Shown: positions 51,510 to 63,189, counted from the stretch's first letter. The stretch: DNA of 64,000 bases from Cordylochernes scorpioides (GCA_030710605.1 CP092874.1:69985556-70049555), one strand, 5' to 3'. A program made the numbers and translations. The notes: generated by a model from the sequence alone, not told the origin.

Positions 51510-51905
51510 TTCTGTTAATTGTTATAAAGTAAATGTCCATTTCATTTGGCTATGGCCCTCATGCTCTTCCCAGGGTTTCCATCAATCTTTTCTTGACATT
51601 TTTAAAAAATGTCCGAGCGCTTTTCCTTGCAGCAATTCCCTCTTTGTGACTGTTGGACTCATCAAACTGCTTCTCAAAATGATAAACTGTAGTTTTGGAA
51701 AACTTGAGAAAGTACCCACTATCCTTTTGGGGCTCATTCCGGCGTGCAGAGCAATGATGATTATTCCTAGGCCAATGATTTAATGAAATCTATGTTTTGC
51801 TCTCCAGATGGGCCAAGGTCTGGTTTCATACTTAAGATGTTCATGAAGTCCTTTGTTTTCCAGTTCTTTTCTGTTCTCCCAGGTCACATCAGATATCATT
51901 TTAGT
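51510..51905 (-). pseudogene. Transposase-like helix-turn-helix relic
   Basis: Minus-strand broken frames give IIIIALHAGMSPKRIVGTFS, then in another frame TVYHFEKQFDESNSHKEGIA. The pattern resembles the N-terminal DNA-binding domain of IS630/mariner-type transposases. No catalytic domain is seen. Weak call. Confidence 0.35.
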
Positions 51906-52690
51906 AACTTGTTATATAAAAGTGAAAGTATACATTTCATATAAGTTTTCGTACAACTCTACATGTAAAATTATGTAGATCCATATCAAATCACTGTGGC
52001 GGTGTCTCTGTGTCCGAGTTCATAGTTAACATTATTGCTAATTTTTCTATTTCAGGATTAGAAATTTGTCTTGCCCCTACTGCTTTTGTTTTTACCTCTT
52101 GAATGAATTTATTGGCATCTGTAGTTCCTGGTAAGGGAATAAGGTATCAAGAAGTGTTTCAGCTTCCCTACTATGACAAAAAAAAAAAGGTGTAAAGCCA
52201 GTTTATTCCTGTTTTACAATATTGTAAGCGAAAGAGATGAAGAGAAATATTGCATCACAATTCTTCTAGTTAAGATCTAAATACGTACATGAAACAATAT
52301 ATAAGCTATTGTTCTGTTTAGGCATTGTTAATCCATTGGTTTGGATTGATGTTATAGTAGTCCTTTTAATAGTTCTTCAACAGCTTATCAATTCCTGGTT
52401 GAGCTCTGCGAAAGTTGTGAGTACAGACCATCTTGTCACGTGATAGTAATAAGTTTTGTTTTATATATATTGTCGTGCATGCCCCCTCTGTGTTTCTTCG
52501 CGACGACGCCGCTTCCTCCATCGTGGATCACCTACCCTGGCTCCGTTGCTTCTCCTCTGCAGCTCTACTCCACAGACAGCCCAAAGACCCCCCTGAGAAC
52601 CACCTCTGACGTGGATCTCCTTTCTTCTGGCAGTATCTCTCGCCCTTACCACTGGTGGGGGGACAGGAGTGACTTACCAGAAGAGTAGCG
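51906..52690. other. Unassigned stretch
   Basis: AT-rich to 52430. 52480-52690 is GC-rich (TGTCGTGCATGCCCCC… CACTGGTGGGGGGACAGG) and borders the 3' tail of the next LINE. It may be an LTR or exon remnant; nothing is certain. Confidence 0.35.
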
Positions 52691-53910
52691 ACTGTGATAT
52701 TGGAGAGAGAGACATTTTGACATTTAAACACTTTTATTGACATCTTGTCAATTAGGCTTTGAAAAATAATGAGAGTATAAACAATGATTTATGAGTGAGG
52801 GAGATTCCACCATCTGGATAGGGTCCTCCTCCAGACCAGGAGGGGGTCTTCTTGGACCCCCCACAACTCCATGGCCAAGAAGTGTCTATATATCCACGCC
52901 TTTGCAGATGTGAGGATGGCCAGGGCGTTGTCTTCCAGGTCATGCCCGAATATCTAGCCCTGCAGGTCAGGGGGCTGCTGGATGATGGTGAAGGCCTCCA
53001 GGATAACTGGCCTGATCCGCCTACAGGACCAGTAGTGGTGGGCCAATGACAGGTATCCGGACCCATAGGCGATACAGGACTTCTGGGCTGAGGCCGGATG
53101 TGCTGGATGGATAAGGGCATGCAGGGCCAGTCGTACCGCGGCGTTGTGCCCGGAGAAAGCACACCCGCTAAGCGATGACCAGGCAATGGTGACGGGCAGG
53201 TCGACTTGGGGCTGCCATCGGCTCAGGCGTGGGCGCTCTAACATGCGGCGGGTGGTCAGTCGCTGGAAGGGCGTAGCCGTTCTGGGAAGCACAATAGCCT
53301 CGCCGACACTGTTGACCTGGTGGGATCCGCAACAGTTTTCTTCCATCAGTCGGCTGGTGAACTGCGACAGAGCAGCTTCGTCCGCGAGGGCAGCGCGCGT
53401 GACGCGAAGAAGGGGGGGAACCAGGGCCGATGAGTTCTCCGACCCGTGCTCCCACCCACTGCAGGAGATCGGGGGGGGGGGGGCGGAGAAACCTGCAGCC
53501 TCCGATGATGGTGAGGTCTAGAAACTGGTTCCGCGGCAGCACCCTGTGGTTCAGGCCAGGATCTCCGAGGCGGCCTCCCAGATTCCGAGCAGCTGTCGAC
53601 GTCGAGCTGGTACGCCAGGTCCCGGGTGGAAGAGAGGTCAGCCAGGCACCACTTTCGGAGAGCCAAGAGTAGGCGCTAAGGCCTCCGCGCAACGCAGTCC
53701 GGACTCCCTTGATGCACGCCAACAGCATCTGCGTGCTGAGGTCAAGAAGGCCAAAGCCACCCAGGGAGACGGGTCTAGATATGACGCTAGCCAGCAACCA
53801 AGCGGTGCGATCGGGACCCCAGACAAACCGCACCAAACGGGCCTGCAGCTTGGAGATGGAGGAGTCGGTTGGAATGTATCCATGGAGGTGGTGCATGAAG
53901 GAGGAGAGCA

Positions 53911-55257
53911 CTAAGCAGTTGGCGGCTCGGGCCCGACCGACGAGGGAGAGACCGCGGGTGAAGGGAGCCCATCTTCGGAAGGCCGCGTCCAATAGATCCA
54001 GGAGTAGTCCTTCCTGCATGTCGGCTGACGCTCTAGGCCGAATGTCGCACCCAGCATGCTCAAACAGGTGTTTGTCCAGGAAATTTCTAGGGGAGAGTCG
54101 ACGCGGGCACGCCAGGCGCCGCACCAGAGGGCAACGCTCTTCCTGAAGTTCATCCGGATCCCAGAGACGCGCTGGAAGCCCTGGAAGATGGAGACCAACT
54201 CACCAAAGTGTTCCTCCTGGCGGACCTTCAGCACGATGTCGTCGGCGTAGGCGATGACTGGCGGCAGGCCCAAGGAGGCCAGGAGCGACAGCAGGAATCC
54301 TCTGTCCAGGGAGTCAAAGGCGGACTTCAGGTCCACAGATACGACCGCCAGCGGCAACCTCCCCGCAGTTGCTATCTCGACTTCGCCCGTGACCCGAGCG
54401 ATGTTCCAGGAAGTAGACCTTCCCAGGATAGCGTAGGTCTGGCAGTCAATCGCCAGCGTAGGGAGGTGGGGCCTGAGACGCCGTAGTAGGATAACAGCGA
54501 GGACCCTGTAGTCTGTAGATGGCAGGGTGATGGGGCGGAAACCAGGACAACTGCGGGCCTTGGGGACCAGGCAAATGGAGCCGCGGCGTGTAGATGATGG
54601 CAGGGCGCCGCGCACCAAGGAAGCGCTGAACACCCTCCACAGAAGAGCCGAGAAGAAATCTTCATATGCAGAGAGGAGCTCGCAGGGCAAGCTATCCCAT
54701 CCCGGGGCCTTTCCAGTGGGAAGCGTGCGGATGGCTGCAGCGATTTCCTCTCAGGAAATATCTGACCGGTGTAGAGGATCGCCTTCTTCGAGGATGATGG
54801 GGAGGGTGGTTCCCGCGATGAAGTTGCCTACCTCGGCCGGGTCGGCTTGGTCGTGAGCGAAGCTGTGCCTGAAAAAGGAGAGCGCCCTAGAGCGTAGCTC
54901 GCGGTCACCCATAATCTCGCTCTCTTCATCCCTGACGATGGTTGCTACACGGCGGCGGAGGCGGAGCGCACGTCCGAGGTCTGGCAACGATGGATAGTCG
55001 GCCTCCGTCGACGAGGCCTCGAGCCTGGCCCTGATATAACGGTTGGCTCGGGTAACATAGTCGTCCTCCGGCTCAGGGCGAGTTGTGTAGAATGACCTGA
55101 TTTCCGCCAAGATTACAGCCTTCATGCGGTTCCATCCCGACCAGAGCTCTCCGTCATCGAGGTCCTCGGCAGCCCACCCAACGTCCTCGATGTAAGATGA
55201 CAGATGTTCAATAGCAGCTGCTGACCTCAGCACAACAGCCACCCCGGGTGATCCCAC
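53911..55257 (-). pseudogene. LINE copy C, linker and reverse transcriptase
   Basis: The linker region (YIEDVGWAAEDLDDGELW… NRYIRARLEASS… DYPSLPDLGRAL) reaches a stop at 54751, then RT: CELLSAYEDFFSALLWRVFS, FRPITLPSTDYRVLAVILL, motif A and YADD. The internal deletion removing the GVRQG-type motif B makes it inactive. Confidence 0.8.
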
Positions 55258-55259
55258 AG

Positions 55260-55949
55260 CAGGGGAAGAGCCTAGCTGGAAGAGGACGGCGCGCTGGTCC
55301 GAGAGACGGTAGAATTGTGTGCTCTAGCTCTTTGCCCTATCCACTAGCGCAGCAGGGAGGAGCATCCTATCCAGCCGGCTGCTGTGGATTCTAACCCCGA
55401 AGTCGGCCATTCTGGTTGGAAGATGGGACAAGTTGAAGAAGGTGGCGATATCTTCCAGCGCGGCTTGCTCCAATAGATTGGAGAGGGGTTATACAGAGGC
55501 CGAATCTGTTGCTCCGGTAGGACCCCCGTCGATGTTCAGGTCACCCACGACCCATGCATTGTCCCGGACTTCTGTTTCTGCGATGATTCTCAGTTGCTCG
55601 AGCCGCTCGTGAGAAGCGTAAGACAGGTGACAGTTGATAACGGACATCTTCTTGCCGTGGACATCCAGGTGGAATACGTTGATGCATCCAGGCCACAGGA
55701 CGAGATGTCGCAATAGGGCGACGCCCGGCACGAAGTGGCAGGCGAAGCCGGAGCCCCTGGAGGCGGCGGGCGGGGCGATGATGGTGCTGTAGCAAAGCAA
55801 AGATCTTGGGCGTAGTCCAGGTACTCTTTGTTCGTTTTCTTGATGAAGGCGATGTCCACATGGTGTTGGGCCAGAAAATGGCAGAGCTCTAAACTTCTGT
55901 CACGAGCGGCGAGCCCTCGCGTGTTGAGTGTCCTGACGCGGAGGTTCAT
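55260..55949 (-). pseudogene. LINE copy C, AP-type endonuclease
   Basis: Starts MNLRVRTLNTRGLAARDRSL. A frameshift near 55800 moves to a frame with GSGFACHFVPGVALL, MSVINCHLSYASHERLE and AWVVGDLNIDGG (GDLNID metal motif), then FYRLSDQRAVLFQLG (SDxR in place of SDHR). The ATG overlaps the upstream ORF1 stop as ATGA. Confidence 0.75.
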
Positions 55950-56486
55950 TGTGGGCTCGCAGTCTGTTCTATAACGTTGGAGTGACGCTTGTAGAGGGGC
56001 GTGTTGGATCCGGGAATCCGCACCAACAGGTTCCTGGCCAGCTTGTTGAATGCAGACCTTTGGGTGTCAGATGGAGGGGAGAAGGCTCTTGAGGCCGGGG
56101 TCGGATTAAAGGGCTTCGATGACTGGTTCCCTCTCGAGCCCCAGCTTCTCTATCTCTGCGAAGATAGACCCCAGCCCTGCCTGAGGAGTGCTTTCATCTC
56201 ACTTCTTGTCTTGGTGGAGTTTCCAGAAGGAATGAGATTGATGGAATCTTTCTGATCCTGCAGTGGGTCTTGAGACTGGTCAGGGCGGCGATGATCTCTG
56301 CATCCTCCACGAAAAAGGGTAGGTTGGTGACGACTCTCTCCGCCCGTTTGCGGAAGGGGTAGGTCTTGAGCAGGGTGTCTTCGATTTCGAGGCCTTTCTC
56401 GATGAGGCGCTCCGCGAGGGCCTTGGTAGCGAGGCCAACCTGGACATGGCCGTTCATCTTGGTGAGATGGATGATGTTGATCCCTC

Positions 56487-57298
56487 CTAACAGCTTGTCC
56501 AGTGCCAGGAAGGATAGTCGGAGCGGGCAGTGTCGTCCTCCAGTCTCCGCCTCAGGAAGAGGCTTGCTCTCTCGATGTATCCACCGCAGGACTCGGCGAC
56601 GGCAGACGCGAGTGACCTATCCCAGCGACCAGATTTGCCTTGATCCTGGTCCATTTTTCCCATATATATAACATCGGAGGTGAAAGATTTGCTAGGTCTA
56701 CCCAAATTTCATCGATGAACGTTTCCATTCGAACGAAGAGCAGTTCTTACCGTAGCAGCTTTCCGATGCAGGGATGTCTTGTAGAAGCTGGATCTCCTAC
56801 TTGGATCAGGACGGCACGGTGGTTCAAGTAGGCGTAGTTGATGGTTTGATATTGGGTGACGCGGTCGCAGAAGCCTGTAGGATTCTGTCCAGACGACGCG
56901 CGTCTACCCGACTTCCGATAGTAGCAACCCTGGTGTGCTCCAGTGCAGCATCGAAGAAGGTGGCAATGTCGACGAGGTCGGCTTTGTCCAGGAGCTCCGC
57001 GAGGGCTTCTGCTGAACCTGATGCCATGTCCTTCGCCGAATCCTCGGAGATGTTCAAATCACCGAGGATCCACGCACCTTCTTCACGCGCAAAAGCTGCG
57101 ATGATCTGGAGCTGGCGGCAGCGCTCTTCAGGAGCATGAGAGACGTGGGCGTTGACACACATCATGGAGCCTCCCCGGACGGTGAGGTTGATGACAGCCA
57201 TCTTGCCAGGCCATAGGATCTGCTGCTGGTGAACAACGACGCCGGCCGCGAAGACGCAGGCGAGGCCTGATCCCACGGTGGTCGTTGAAGGCACAACG
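56487..57298 (-). pseudogene. LINE copy B, endonuclease and linker
   Basis: GSGLACVFAAGVVVH, MAVINLTVRG, WILGDLNISED (GDLNI motif) and RVDARRLDRILQ belong to the ORF2 endonuclease. A broken linker follows (IERASLFLRRRLE, near 56550). The first third of the domain is missing where the (TC)n tail of copy A begins (57299). Confidence 0.75.
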
Positions 57299-57395
57299 AG
57301 AGAGAGAGAGATTGAGATTGAAATACTTTTTATTGACATCTTGTCAATTATGTTTTACAAAATTAATGAAGAATAATGGGAATATTTACAATGAT

Positions 57396-58781
57396 TTATG
57401 AGTGAGGAAGGCTCCACCATCTGGATAGGGTCCTCCTCCAGACCAGAAGAGGGTCCTCTTGGACCCCCCGCAACTCCAGGACCAGGAAGTATTTGTAGAT
57501 GCGGGTCTTGGCAGATGCCATGATGGCCAAGGCGTTGTCCTTCAGGTCATCCCCGAAGATCCAGCTCTGCAGGTCAGGGGGTCGCTGGATGATGGTGAAG
57601 GCCTCCATGATGACTGGCCTGATCCGCCTACAGGACCAGTAGCGGTGGGCCAGTGACAGGTCTCCGGACCCACAGGCGATGCAGGACTCCCTGGCTGAGG
57701 CCGGATGCGCTGGATGGGGAAGAGCATGCAGGGCCAGCCGCACAGCAACATCGGCATTGTGCCCCGAGTAAGCACCTCGCTGGAGAGAACACCAGCTGGT
57801 GGAAATTGGGATGCTGCCGTGAGGGAGCCACCGGCCCAGCAGCTGGGTGATGGGAAGTGCAGCCAGGAGTGGACGCTCCAGCATGCGTCTGGCAGTGCGG
57901 GTGGTTAGGAGCTGGAGGAGAGTGGCCGTCCCGCGCAGCACAATGGCATTCTCGATGTTGTCAACACGGTGGGTGTGGTTCCGGTTCTGCTCTACAAGCC
58001 AGCTGCAGAAAGTGGTGAGTGCCGCGACGTCAGCTAGGGTGGTGCGCAGAGGGAGGGGTGAAGAGCTGGTGATGTCACCAACGCGCAACCCCGCCCACCG
58101 TGATGCGACCAAGAGATCTGGAGGCCGAAGGAACCTGCAGTCCCCGTTGACATGGAGCTCCTGGAGCTGATGTGGCGGCAGCACTCGGTGGTTCAGTTCT
58201 AATATCTCCGAGACGGCCTCCCAGAGCCGGAGGAGCCTGCGGCGCCGAGGTGGATCCCAAGTCCCAGATGTCGGAGGAGACAGCCACGTCCCACTCGCAG
58301 CGAGCCAAGAGTAGGCGTTGAGGCTTCCGCGCAGCGCGGCTTGCACGCCCTTCAAGCACGCCAGGCGAAGCTGTGTCCCTATGTCCAAGAGTCCGAGGCC
58401 GCCCACGTAGACTGGCCTTGCAAGGACGCCGCCCGGCAGCCAGGCAGTACGCTGAGGTCCCCATACAAAGCGCACCAGTCGGGCTTGCAGTTTGGCGATG
58501 GTGGAGTCTGTGGGCAGGTAGCCTGGTAGATGGTGCACCATGGCGGATAAGACCAGCGAGTTGGCGGCTCTGGCTCGACCGACTAGGGAGTGGCCGCGGG
58601 TGAAGGGGACCCACAGGACGTTTCCGGGGCCAAGCGCTCGCTCGAAGCGCACCAAGAGGGGGCCAGTGGCGAGGCTGAACAAAGCGGCACTGACGGCGCA
58701 GCCCTGCCTCACCCCGTTCAGCAGATGAAAGGGCCTTGTGTGGAGGCCTCCGGCTCGTACCGCCGCATCCCGCCCCGGCAT
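57396..58781 (-). pseudogene. LINE copy A, RT motif B to C-terminal CCHC
   Basis: Continues RT with LLNGVRQGCAVSAALFSLAT (motif B), but then jumps from RFERALGPGNVL to WVPFTRGHSLVGRARAAN: the segment with the catalytic YADD is deleted. Thumb and C-terminal regions follow (KLQARLVRFVWGPQRTAWL; CIACGSGDLSLAHRYWSC), ending …WWSLPHS. Without YADD the polymerase cannot work. Confidence 0.88.
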
Positions 58782-59790
58782 ACAGGAGGAGGAACCACTC
58801 GATGAAGGCTGGTGGCAGCCACAAGGAGACCATCAGATACACTAAAAAGCCTCGGTCCAGGGTGTCGAAGGCCGACTCTAGGTCCGTCGAGATTACAGCC
58901 AGCTCCGACCCATTCCTCGTAGCCATGTGGATCTCGTCGGCTATTTTCGCCACGTTCCAAATGGAAGACCTCCCCGGGACTGCGTATGTCTGGCCCCGAG
59001 GCACCAAGACGGGGAGATGGGGCCGCAGACGCTGGAGGAGGATGTTGCCCAGGACACGGTAGTCTGCCGTGGAGAGCGAAATCGGCCTGTAGGCGCTGAT
59101 CCCAGGGCCGCCGTTGGACTTGGGGACGAGGCAGATGGTGCTGCGCCTGATTGATGAAGGCAAAGCCCCGCAGAGTTTGGAGGCCTCGAAGACGCGCCTG
59201 AGAGCCTCAACAAAGAAGTCTTCGTAGGCGATCAGAAACTCGCAGGGCAAGTCGTCCCACCCGGGAGCCCTTCCGAGCGGTAGTCGGCGGATGATCTCTG
59301 CGCCGGTGATAACAGGGCGGATCAGTGGATCATTCTCTTCCAGGGTGAGGGGGGTGGTCGTCCCCCGGATTAACTCAGCGGCGGCGATGGGGTCGCTGGG
59401 TTCACGGGCAAAGCGGCGCTGGTAGATGGAGTATGCTCGTCGTCGCAGCTCCCCGCCCTCAATGATGCTGCCATCCTCATCCCGGATGTTCGTGCTGGCG
59501 GGACTTTGGACGCGAAGCGAACGCACAAGGTCGGGCAGCGATGGGTAATCGGCGGATGACGATGCTTCCTCCAGCCTGGCCTGCAGAAATCGCCCTGCGC
59601 GCGAGATGTGGTCGTCGTCGGCGACGCTTGAGACATGAAGTGATCTCACCTCCGCCAGGAGTTCAGCCTTGATCTTCGACCATCTTATCCACATAGCTTC
59701 GCTGGACATGTCCGCAATAGATTCAGATGTTCTCTCTATTGTTGTCAGCAGATATTCTTCCACCAGCACCGAGCGAAGTATAGCGGCCAC
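58075..59790 (-). pseudogene. LINE copy A, ORF2 linker and RT N-terminal half
   Basis: Linker (TIERTSESIADMSSEAMW… DYPSLPDLVRSL), then RT: PLGRAPGWDDLPCEFLIAYE, AYRPISLSTADYRVLGNILL, RGQTYAVPGRSSIWNVAK and motif A (VISTDLESAFDTLDR). The frame shifts at about 58770. The remaining codons of this frame are read out of register. Confidence 0.85.
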
Positions 59791-60495
59791 GCAGGGCTGA
59801 CGAGGATAAGGAGGCGGACCCAGCTGGACGAGGACAGCTCGATGGTCAGAGAGTTTGTACTAGATGGTTTTGTACAATGTCACTCTCTCCAGGAGTCTCG
59901 ATGGCAGGAGACTTCTGTCCAAGCGAGCGGTGTCAACTCGACGCCTGCAGCTGGCCACTCTAGTTGGAAGGTGTGCAGCGTCAAAGAGGGTGGCTACATC
60001 AAGGGCTGTCTGTTCCATAAGCTCCGTGAGGGCCTCCACCGAGCCAGATGCCGTGTCGCTCGTGCTCTGGTCGTCGATGTTGAGGTCGCCCACCACCCAG
60101 GTGTCCTCCTGGATCGCGGCTGCCTTGATGGACTCCAGCTGCTCAAGCCGCTCGCGAGGAATGTGTGTTAGGTGACAGTTGATCACGCGCACTTCCTGGC
60201 CGCGGACGTCGATGGAGACGATGGAGATGTTGCCCGGCCACAGGACGCACTGCCGCAGGACAGCGACCCCCGGGGCGAAGAGGCAGGCGAGGCCCGAACC
60301 TCTGAGGGCTGCGGGAGACACAATGATGGCGCGGTAGCCCAGACACAGATCTTGTATGAAGTCCAGCGACGAGACGTTGGTCTCCTAGATGAAGGCGACG
60401 TCTACGCTATGTTGACGCAGGAAGTGGCAGAGCTCAATGTTCCTCTCGCGAGCGGCGAGCCCGCCGGCGTTGATGGATGCCAGACGGAAGCTCAT
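59790..60495 (-). pseudogene. LINE copy A, ORF2 endonuclease
   Basis: Starts MSFRLASINAGGLAARERNI… (60495). An in-frame TAG follows at about 60388. Then GSGLACLFAPGVAVL, VRVINCHLTHIPRERLEQLE, TWVVGDLNIDDQS (GDLNID), RVDTARLDRSLLP, a stop, and YKLSDHRAVLVQLG with the catalytic SDHR intact. AP-type endonucleases nick the target to prime reverse transcription. Confidence 0.8.
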
Positions 60496-62127
60496 TGGGC
60501 GCTCCTCGTCAGGGCACGAACGGCCATGAGACGCTTGTAGATGGCGGAGTGGGAGTTGGGCAGGGCTTCGACTAGCATCTCAGCGACCCTAGTGAGCGCG
60601 GTCTTCTGCTCATCCCCTATCTTCTTCTGTAGTTTCTTTAGACCGGGGACGGTGGCTAGCGCTTCCAAGATCTCGCTTCTTTCTAGCCCTTCGAGCTCAG
60701 GCTGGTCCAATATGTCGTTGGGAACTCTCTCGAAGATATCGTTGAGCTGCTTCCGGGTCTTTAAGGGGGTTCCTGAGGGGGACGAGACTTGTGTCTTTTC
60801 CTTTTTCTTCTCGTGTGGTGTCGCCTTTGGGTTCTCCGGGGCCATGTTAGGCATGTTCGCGAAGATGTTTTGGACTTCTTAACGCCACTGGATAGCCTTG
60901 GTGGAGGAAGAATTGGGTCCACAGCGGCGGTAGTTTGGGTCTATGCAGCAGGTGGGGGGGGGGGGCTGCAGGTGGGGCTGATGATGCAGCTGGAGTTGGT
61001 GCTGCAGTCGATGGTGGACCTGCGGCTTTCGTTGGTGAGAGAGCCGGCATGGTATTCGAGAAGGGGGGCTGCCTTCTTCCGGCGTTCTTTGGGGCCAGGA
61101 GTGTCCCCTGGTAGAAGTAGGCTAGCCTCTTGCTCACCAGTCTTCCGGGGGCATTTAGAGCGTTTGTGGCCTTTTTTTGGCATAGGGAGCACCTGATGCC
61201 GTAAGTCACGTAAACGTGGCTGGTCACCCCCTTGGATTTGATTTCGAGACGGGCTGGGATGTGAGAGAGCTTCACGCCGTCTAGAACGGTGATGAAGGCC
61301 TCGCGAGGTGCATCGGCCCAGTATGCATCGCCCAGCTCGAGCATTTTCTGGACGATGGAGGTTATTTGTCCGTAGGGTTGCAGGGCTGCCACGAGGTCCC
61401 CGTTTTCGATGAAGAACGGAACGTTGCCGAACACGATCCGCTCCGCCCGTTTCTTCAGTGGTGTTGCTCGCAGGATGGCGTCCTCTATCTCCAGCCCGTC
61501 CTCTACGAATTTGTCGGCTTGCTGGACATTGGAGAGGCCGATCAGGGTTTGCTCCTCCAACTTCGTCAGCTGGTAGACGGTGCCCTTGCCCAGCTTGGCT
61601 TCCAGCGCCCAGAAATACTGCTCCTGGGTGAAGTCTGGGCAGAACTCCAGGTAGACGCACTGGTCCGCCTGCCCTGCTGCCGACCTGGTACGGAAGGTCG
61701 CCTGCTTCTGCCTGGTGGTCTGGCAATCGTGCACCCTGCTGGGCCTTGGCGTGGCTCGTGGCCTGCTGCTGTTGGGAGGGATCCTCGGTGCCTGGACACA
61801 TCCCTTTTTGGTCCCCGAGTTGGCATGGTCAGGGTCATGTGGCCTTTTCTTTGAGCCTCCCACTGTGGTGAAGATTTCATCTTCGTCATCGGGAAGCTGG
61901 TCGTCCAGTTCCGGGCAATCAGCCCAATTGCGGCGAGAATTTGTATGTCCGCCGTCCTCTGCCGACTCAGAATGAGCATCTTTGTGGCTTTCAGCCATTT
62001 CTGAATCTTTTGCCGATATCTCGGCGGAGACTAGAGGATTTTCTGTGAGGTTCGTATGGGCTTGCAGCCCATTCTCTTGGCTTTCAGCCAATACCCCAAA
62101 GGGGTTAGTAATCTCCATGGCCTCCAT
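60492..62127 (-). pseudogene. LINE copy A, ORF1
   Basis: Starts MEAMEITNPFGVLAESQENG. An acidic, low-complexity N-terminal third (~150 residues) is followed by the conserved domain: CVYLEFCPDFTQEQYFWALE, GLEIEDAILRATPLKKRAER, VFGNVPFFIENGDLVAALQP, LDGVKLSHIPARLEIKSKGV. Next comes a CCHC knuckle, split by a frameshift near 61165 (RCSLCQKK in one frame, GHKRSKCPRK in the next). After a G-run near 60955 the frame changes again to MPNMAPENPKATPHEKKKEK… ALTRSAQ. The stop at 60494-60492 overlaps the ORF2 start (ATGA). ORF1 proteins bind the element's RNA. Confidence 0.8.
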
Positions 62128-62176
62128 CTCAGCCTCAAAAAACGCAGAGCTCGTGCGCCGCGTGGCCGCACGGCCA

Positions 62177-63062
62177 AGAGAGAGAGAGAGATATTGAGAT
62201 TGAAACTACTTTATTTCAATGTTCATTTTAGGTTATATATAAGGCTAAATACGGAATAAATATAAATAAGAATGAATAAGATTATAAAATGATTAATATA
62301 TGAATAAATAAATATATAAATATATAAAAATAATTGATAAATATTGAAGCGATGCAGAAAAGTAGAAGAGAAGAAGTGGGAAAGCCAAGGGAGGCAAGGC
62401 ACGGCCGGCGCGAGCACGCCGGCGCGAGGCAAAGCAAAGAACAGTTTGGAACGGCTTCAGTTGGAAGATGACGTCGGAACGGGGACTCGCTTTCATGGTG
62501 TGACGCATTCCATTTCAGGAAGTGGGTTCCGGGACTGTGTGGATTAACAAGTGGAGGACGAGGAGAAACCTACCTGGGGCGGCATTGAAGGCAAGTGTTT
62601 ATCTCCCCTGTATAGTTCTTAATATCCCTTTTAAAGTTGCTGTGATAATAAATCTATAGCACTAAGCTGTATCCTAAACGAACTCACTTTGTCTTCTCAG
62701 AAACCTTGCACGCAAACATCGACGGCTGAGAAGCGTCGTAACAATATAAATATATACAAGTCATCATTGGTGGCGCCCACCGCGAGAAAGACTCCACCAC
62801 AAATGGACTGCAAGAGTTCTTTCCCAGATTAGGCAGGTCGATGTTATGGCTGGCGTTACCCACCTCAAGACCAAGATGGTACTTGTAGATGATAGCCTTA
62901 GCCACACTTGTTATTTTCACTGCCTCGGAATGGAGGCCGACACTGAACAGTCATGCCTGAAGATCCAGGGGCTCTTGGCAGGAGGCGAACACCTCCCGGA
63001 GCAGGGAGAGCAGGTCGTACTCCAATATCTGTGGGTCAGCGACCCGTCGCACGCCTCGAGTT
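62177..63062 (-). mobile_element. Diverged related LINE (copy X), split by a solo LTR
   Basis: 62770-63062 resembles the ORF2 C-terminus of copy A on the minus strand (SRYWSC-type region decayed). The 3' UTR at 62191-62340 ends TTTCAATCTCAATA and (TC)7 (62190-62177). The solo LTR 62345-62743 splits it. Copy A begins exactly at its (TC)n tail. Confidence 0.55.
62345..62743 (+). mobile_element. Solo LTR (same family as 9762-10221), TSD ATAT
   Basis: 399 bp, TGAAGC…GTCGTAACA; ATAT at 62341-62344 and 62744-62747. It shares TGTGGATTAACAAG, AATAAATC, ACTAAGCTGTATCC and CAAACATCGACGGCTGAGAAG with the 9.8-kb copy. It has a shorter middle. Confidence 0.8.
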
Positions 63063-63082
63063 AGGATGGTCAGGATGTGGAC

Positions 63083-63180
63083 CCAATTCTTCCTCCACCA
63101 AGGCTATCCAGTGGCGTTAAGAAGTCCAAAACATCTTCGCGGAACATGCCTAACATGGCCCTGGAGAACCCAAAGGCCTC
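63083..63180 (+). pseudogene. LINE ORF1 fragment, inverted
   Basis: About 95 bp match the reverse complement of 60830-60915 (ORF1 C-terminal region of copy A: CACCAAGGCTATCCAGTGGC; CCTAACATGGCC). It is in opposite orientation to the neighbouring copy X, as in inverted insertion or rearrangement. Confidence 0.65.
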
Positions 63181-63189
63181 TAAACAGCC

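Larger units (their letters stand above)
52691..56460 (-). mobile_element. Tx1-like LINE copy C
   Basis: Minus-strand copy from within ORF1 (56457-56194: GLEIEDTLLKTYPFRKRAERV) through ORF2 endonuclease (55949-55260), RT (54720-53911) and C-terminus (to 52752), ending in a short TCTCTCTC tail at 52690-52700. Several frame changes. RT keeps motif A (VVSVDLKSAFDSLDR) and YADDIVLKV but has lost the motif B region between LASLGLPP and VIAYADD. The C-terminal CCHC motif is CIAYGSGYLSLAHHYWSC, with the second Cys changed to Tyr. Confidence 0.85.
57299..62176 (-). mobile_element. Tx1-like LINE copy A, near full length
   Basis: ~4.9 kb between (TC)n tracts: 5' flank (TC)7 at 62177-62190, 3' tail (TC)6 at 57299-57310 after TTTCAATCTCAA. 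ORF1 runs 62127-60492 and ORF2 60495-57396. ORF1 resembles Tx1-clade ORF1, and RT is of the L1/Tx1 style, so it is placed there (moderate confidence). The Tx1 clade includes families specific for (TC)n repeats, matching the flanks. Multiple frame changes, an in-frame stop and an RT deletion mean it is dead. Confidence 0.85.

Noticed and set aside
52440-52688. GC-rich ORFs at 52.4-52.7 kb as host exons
   Set aside because: Both strands are open, no splice-supported coding pattern or known domain is visible, and the region abuts a LINE tail.
53144-54146. Long plus-strand open frames across the LINE copies (also 58341-59154 and 61366-61975)
   Set aside because: They are GC-rich antisense shadows of the minus-strand LINE ORFs, which alone show known motifs.
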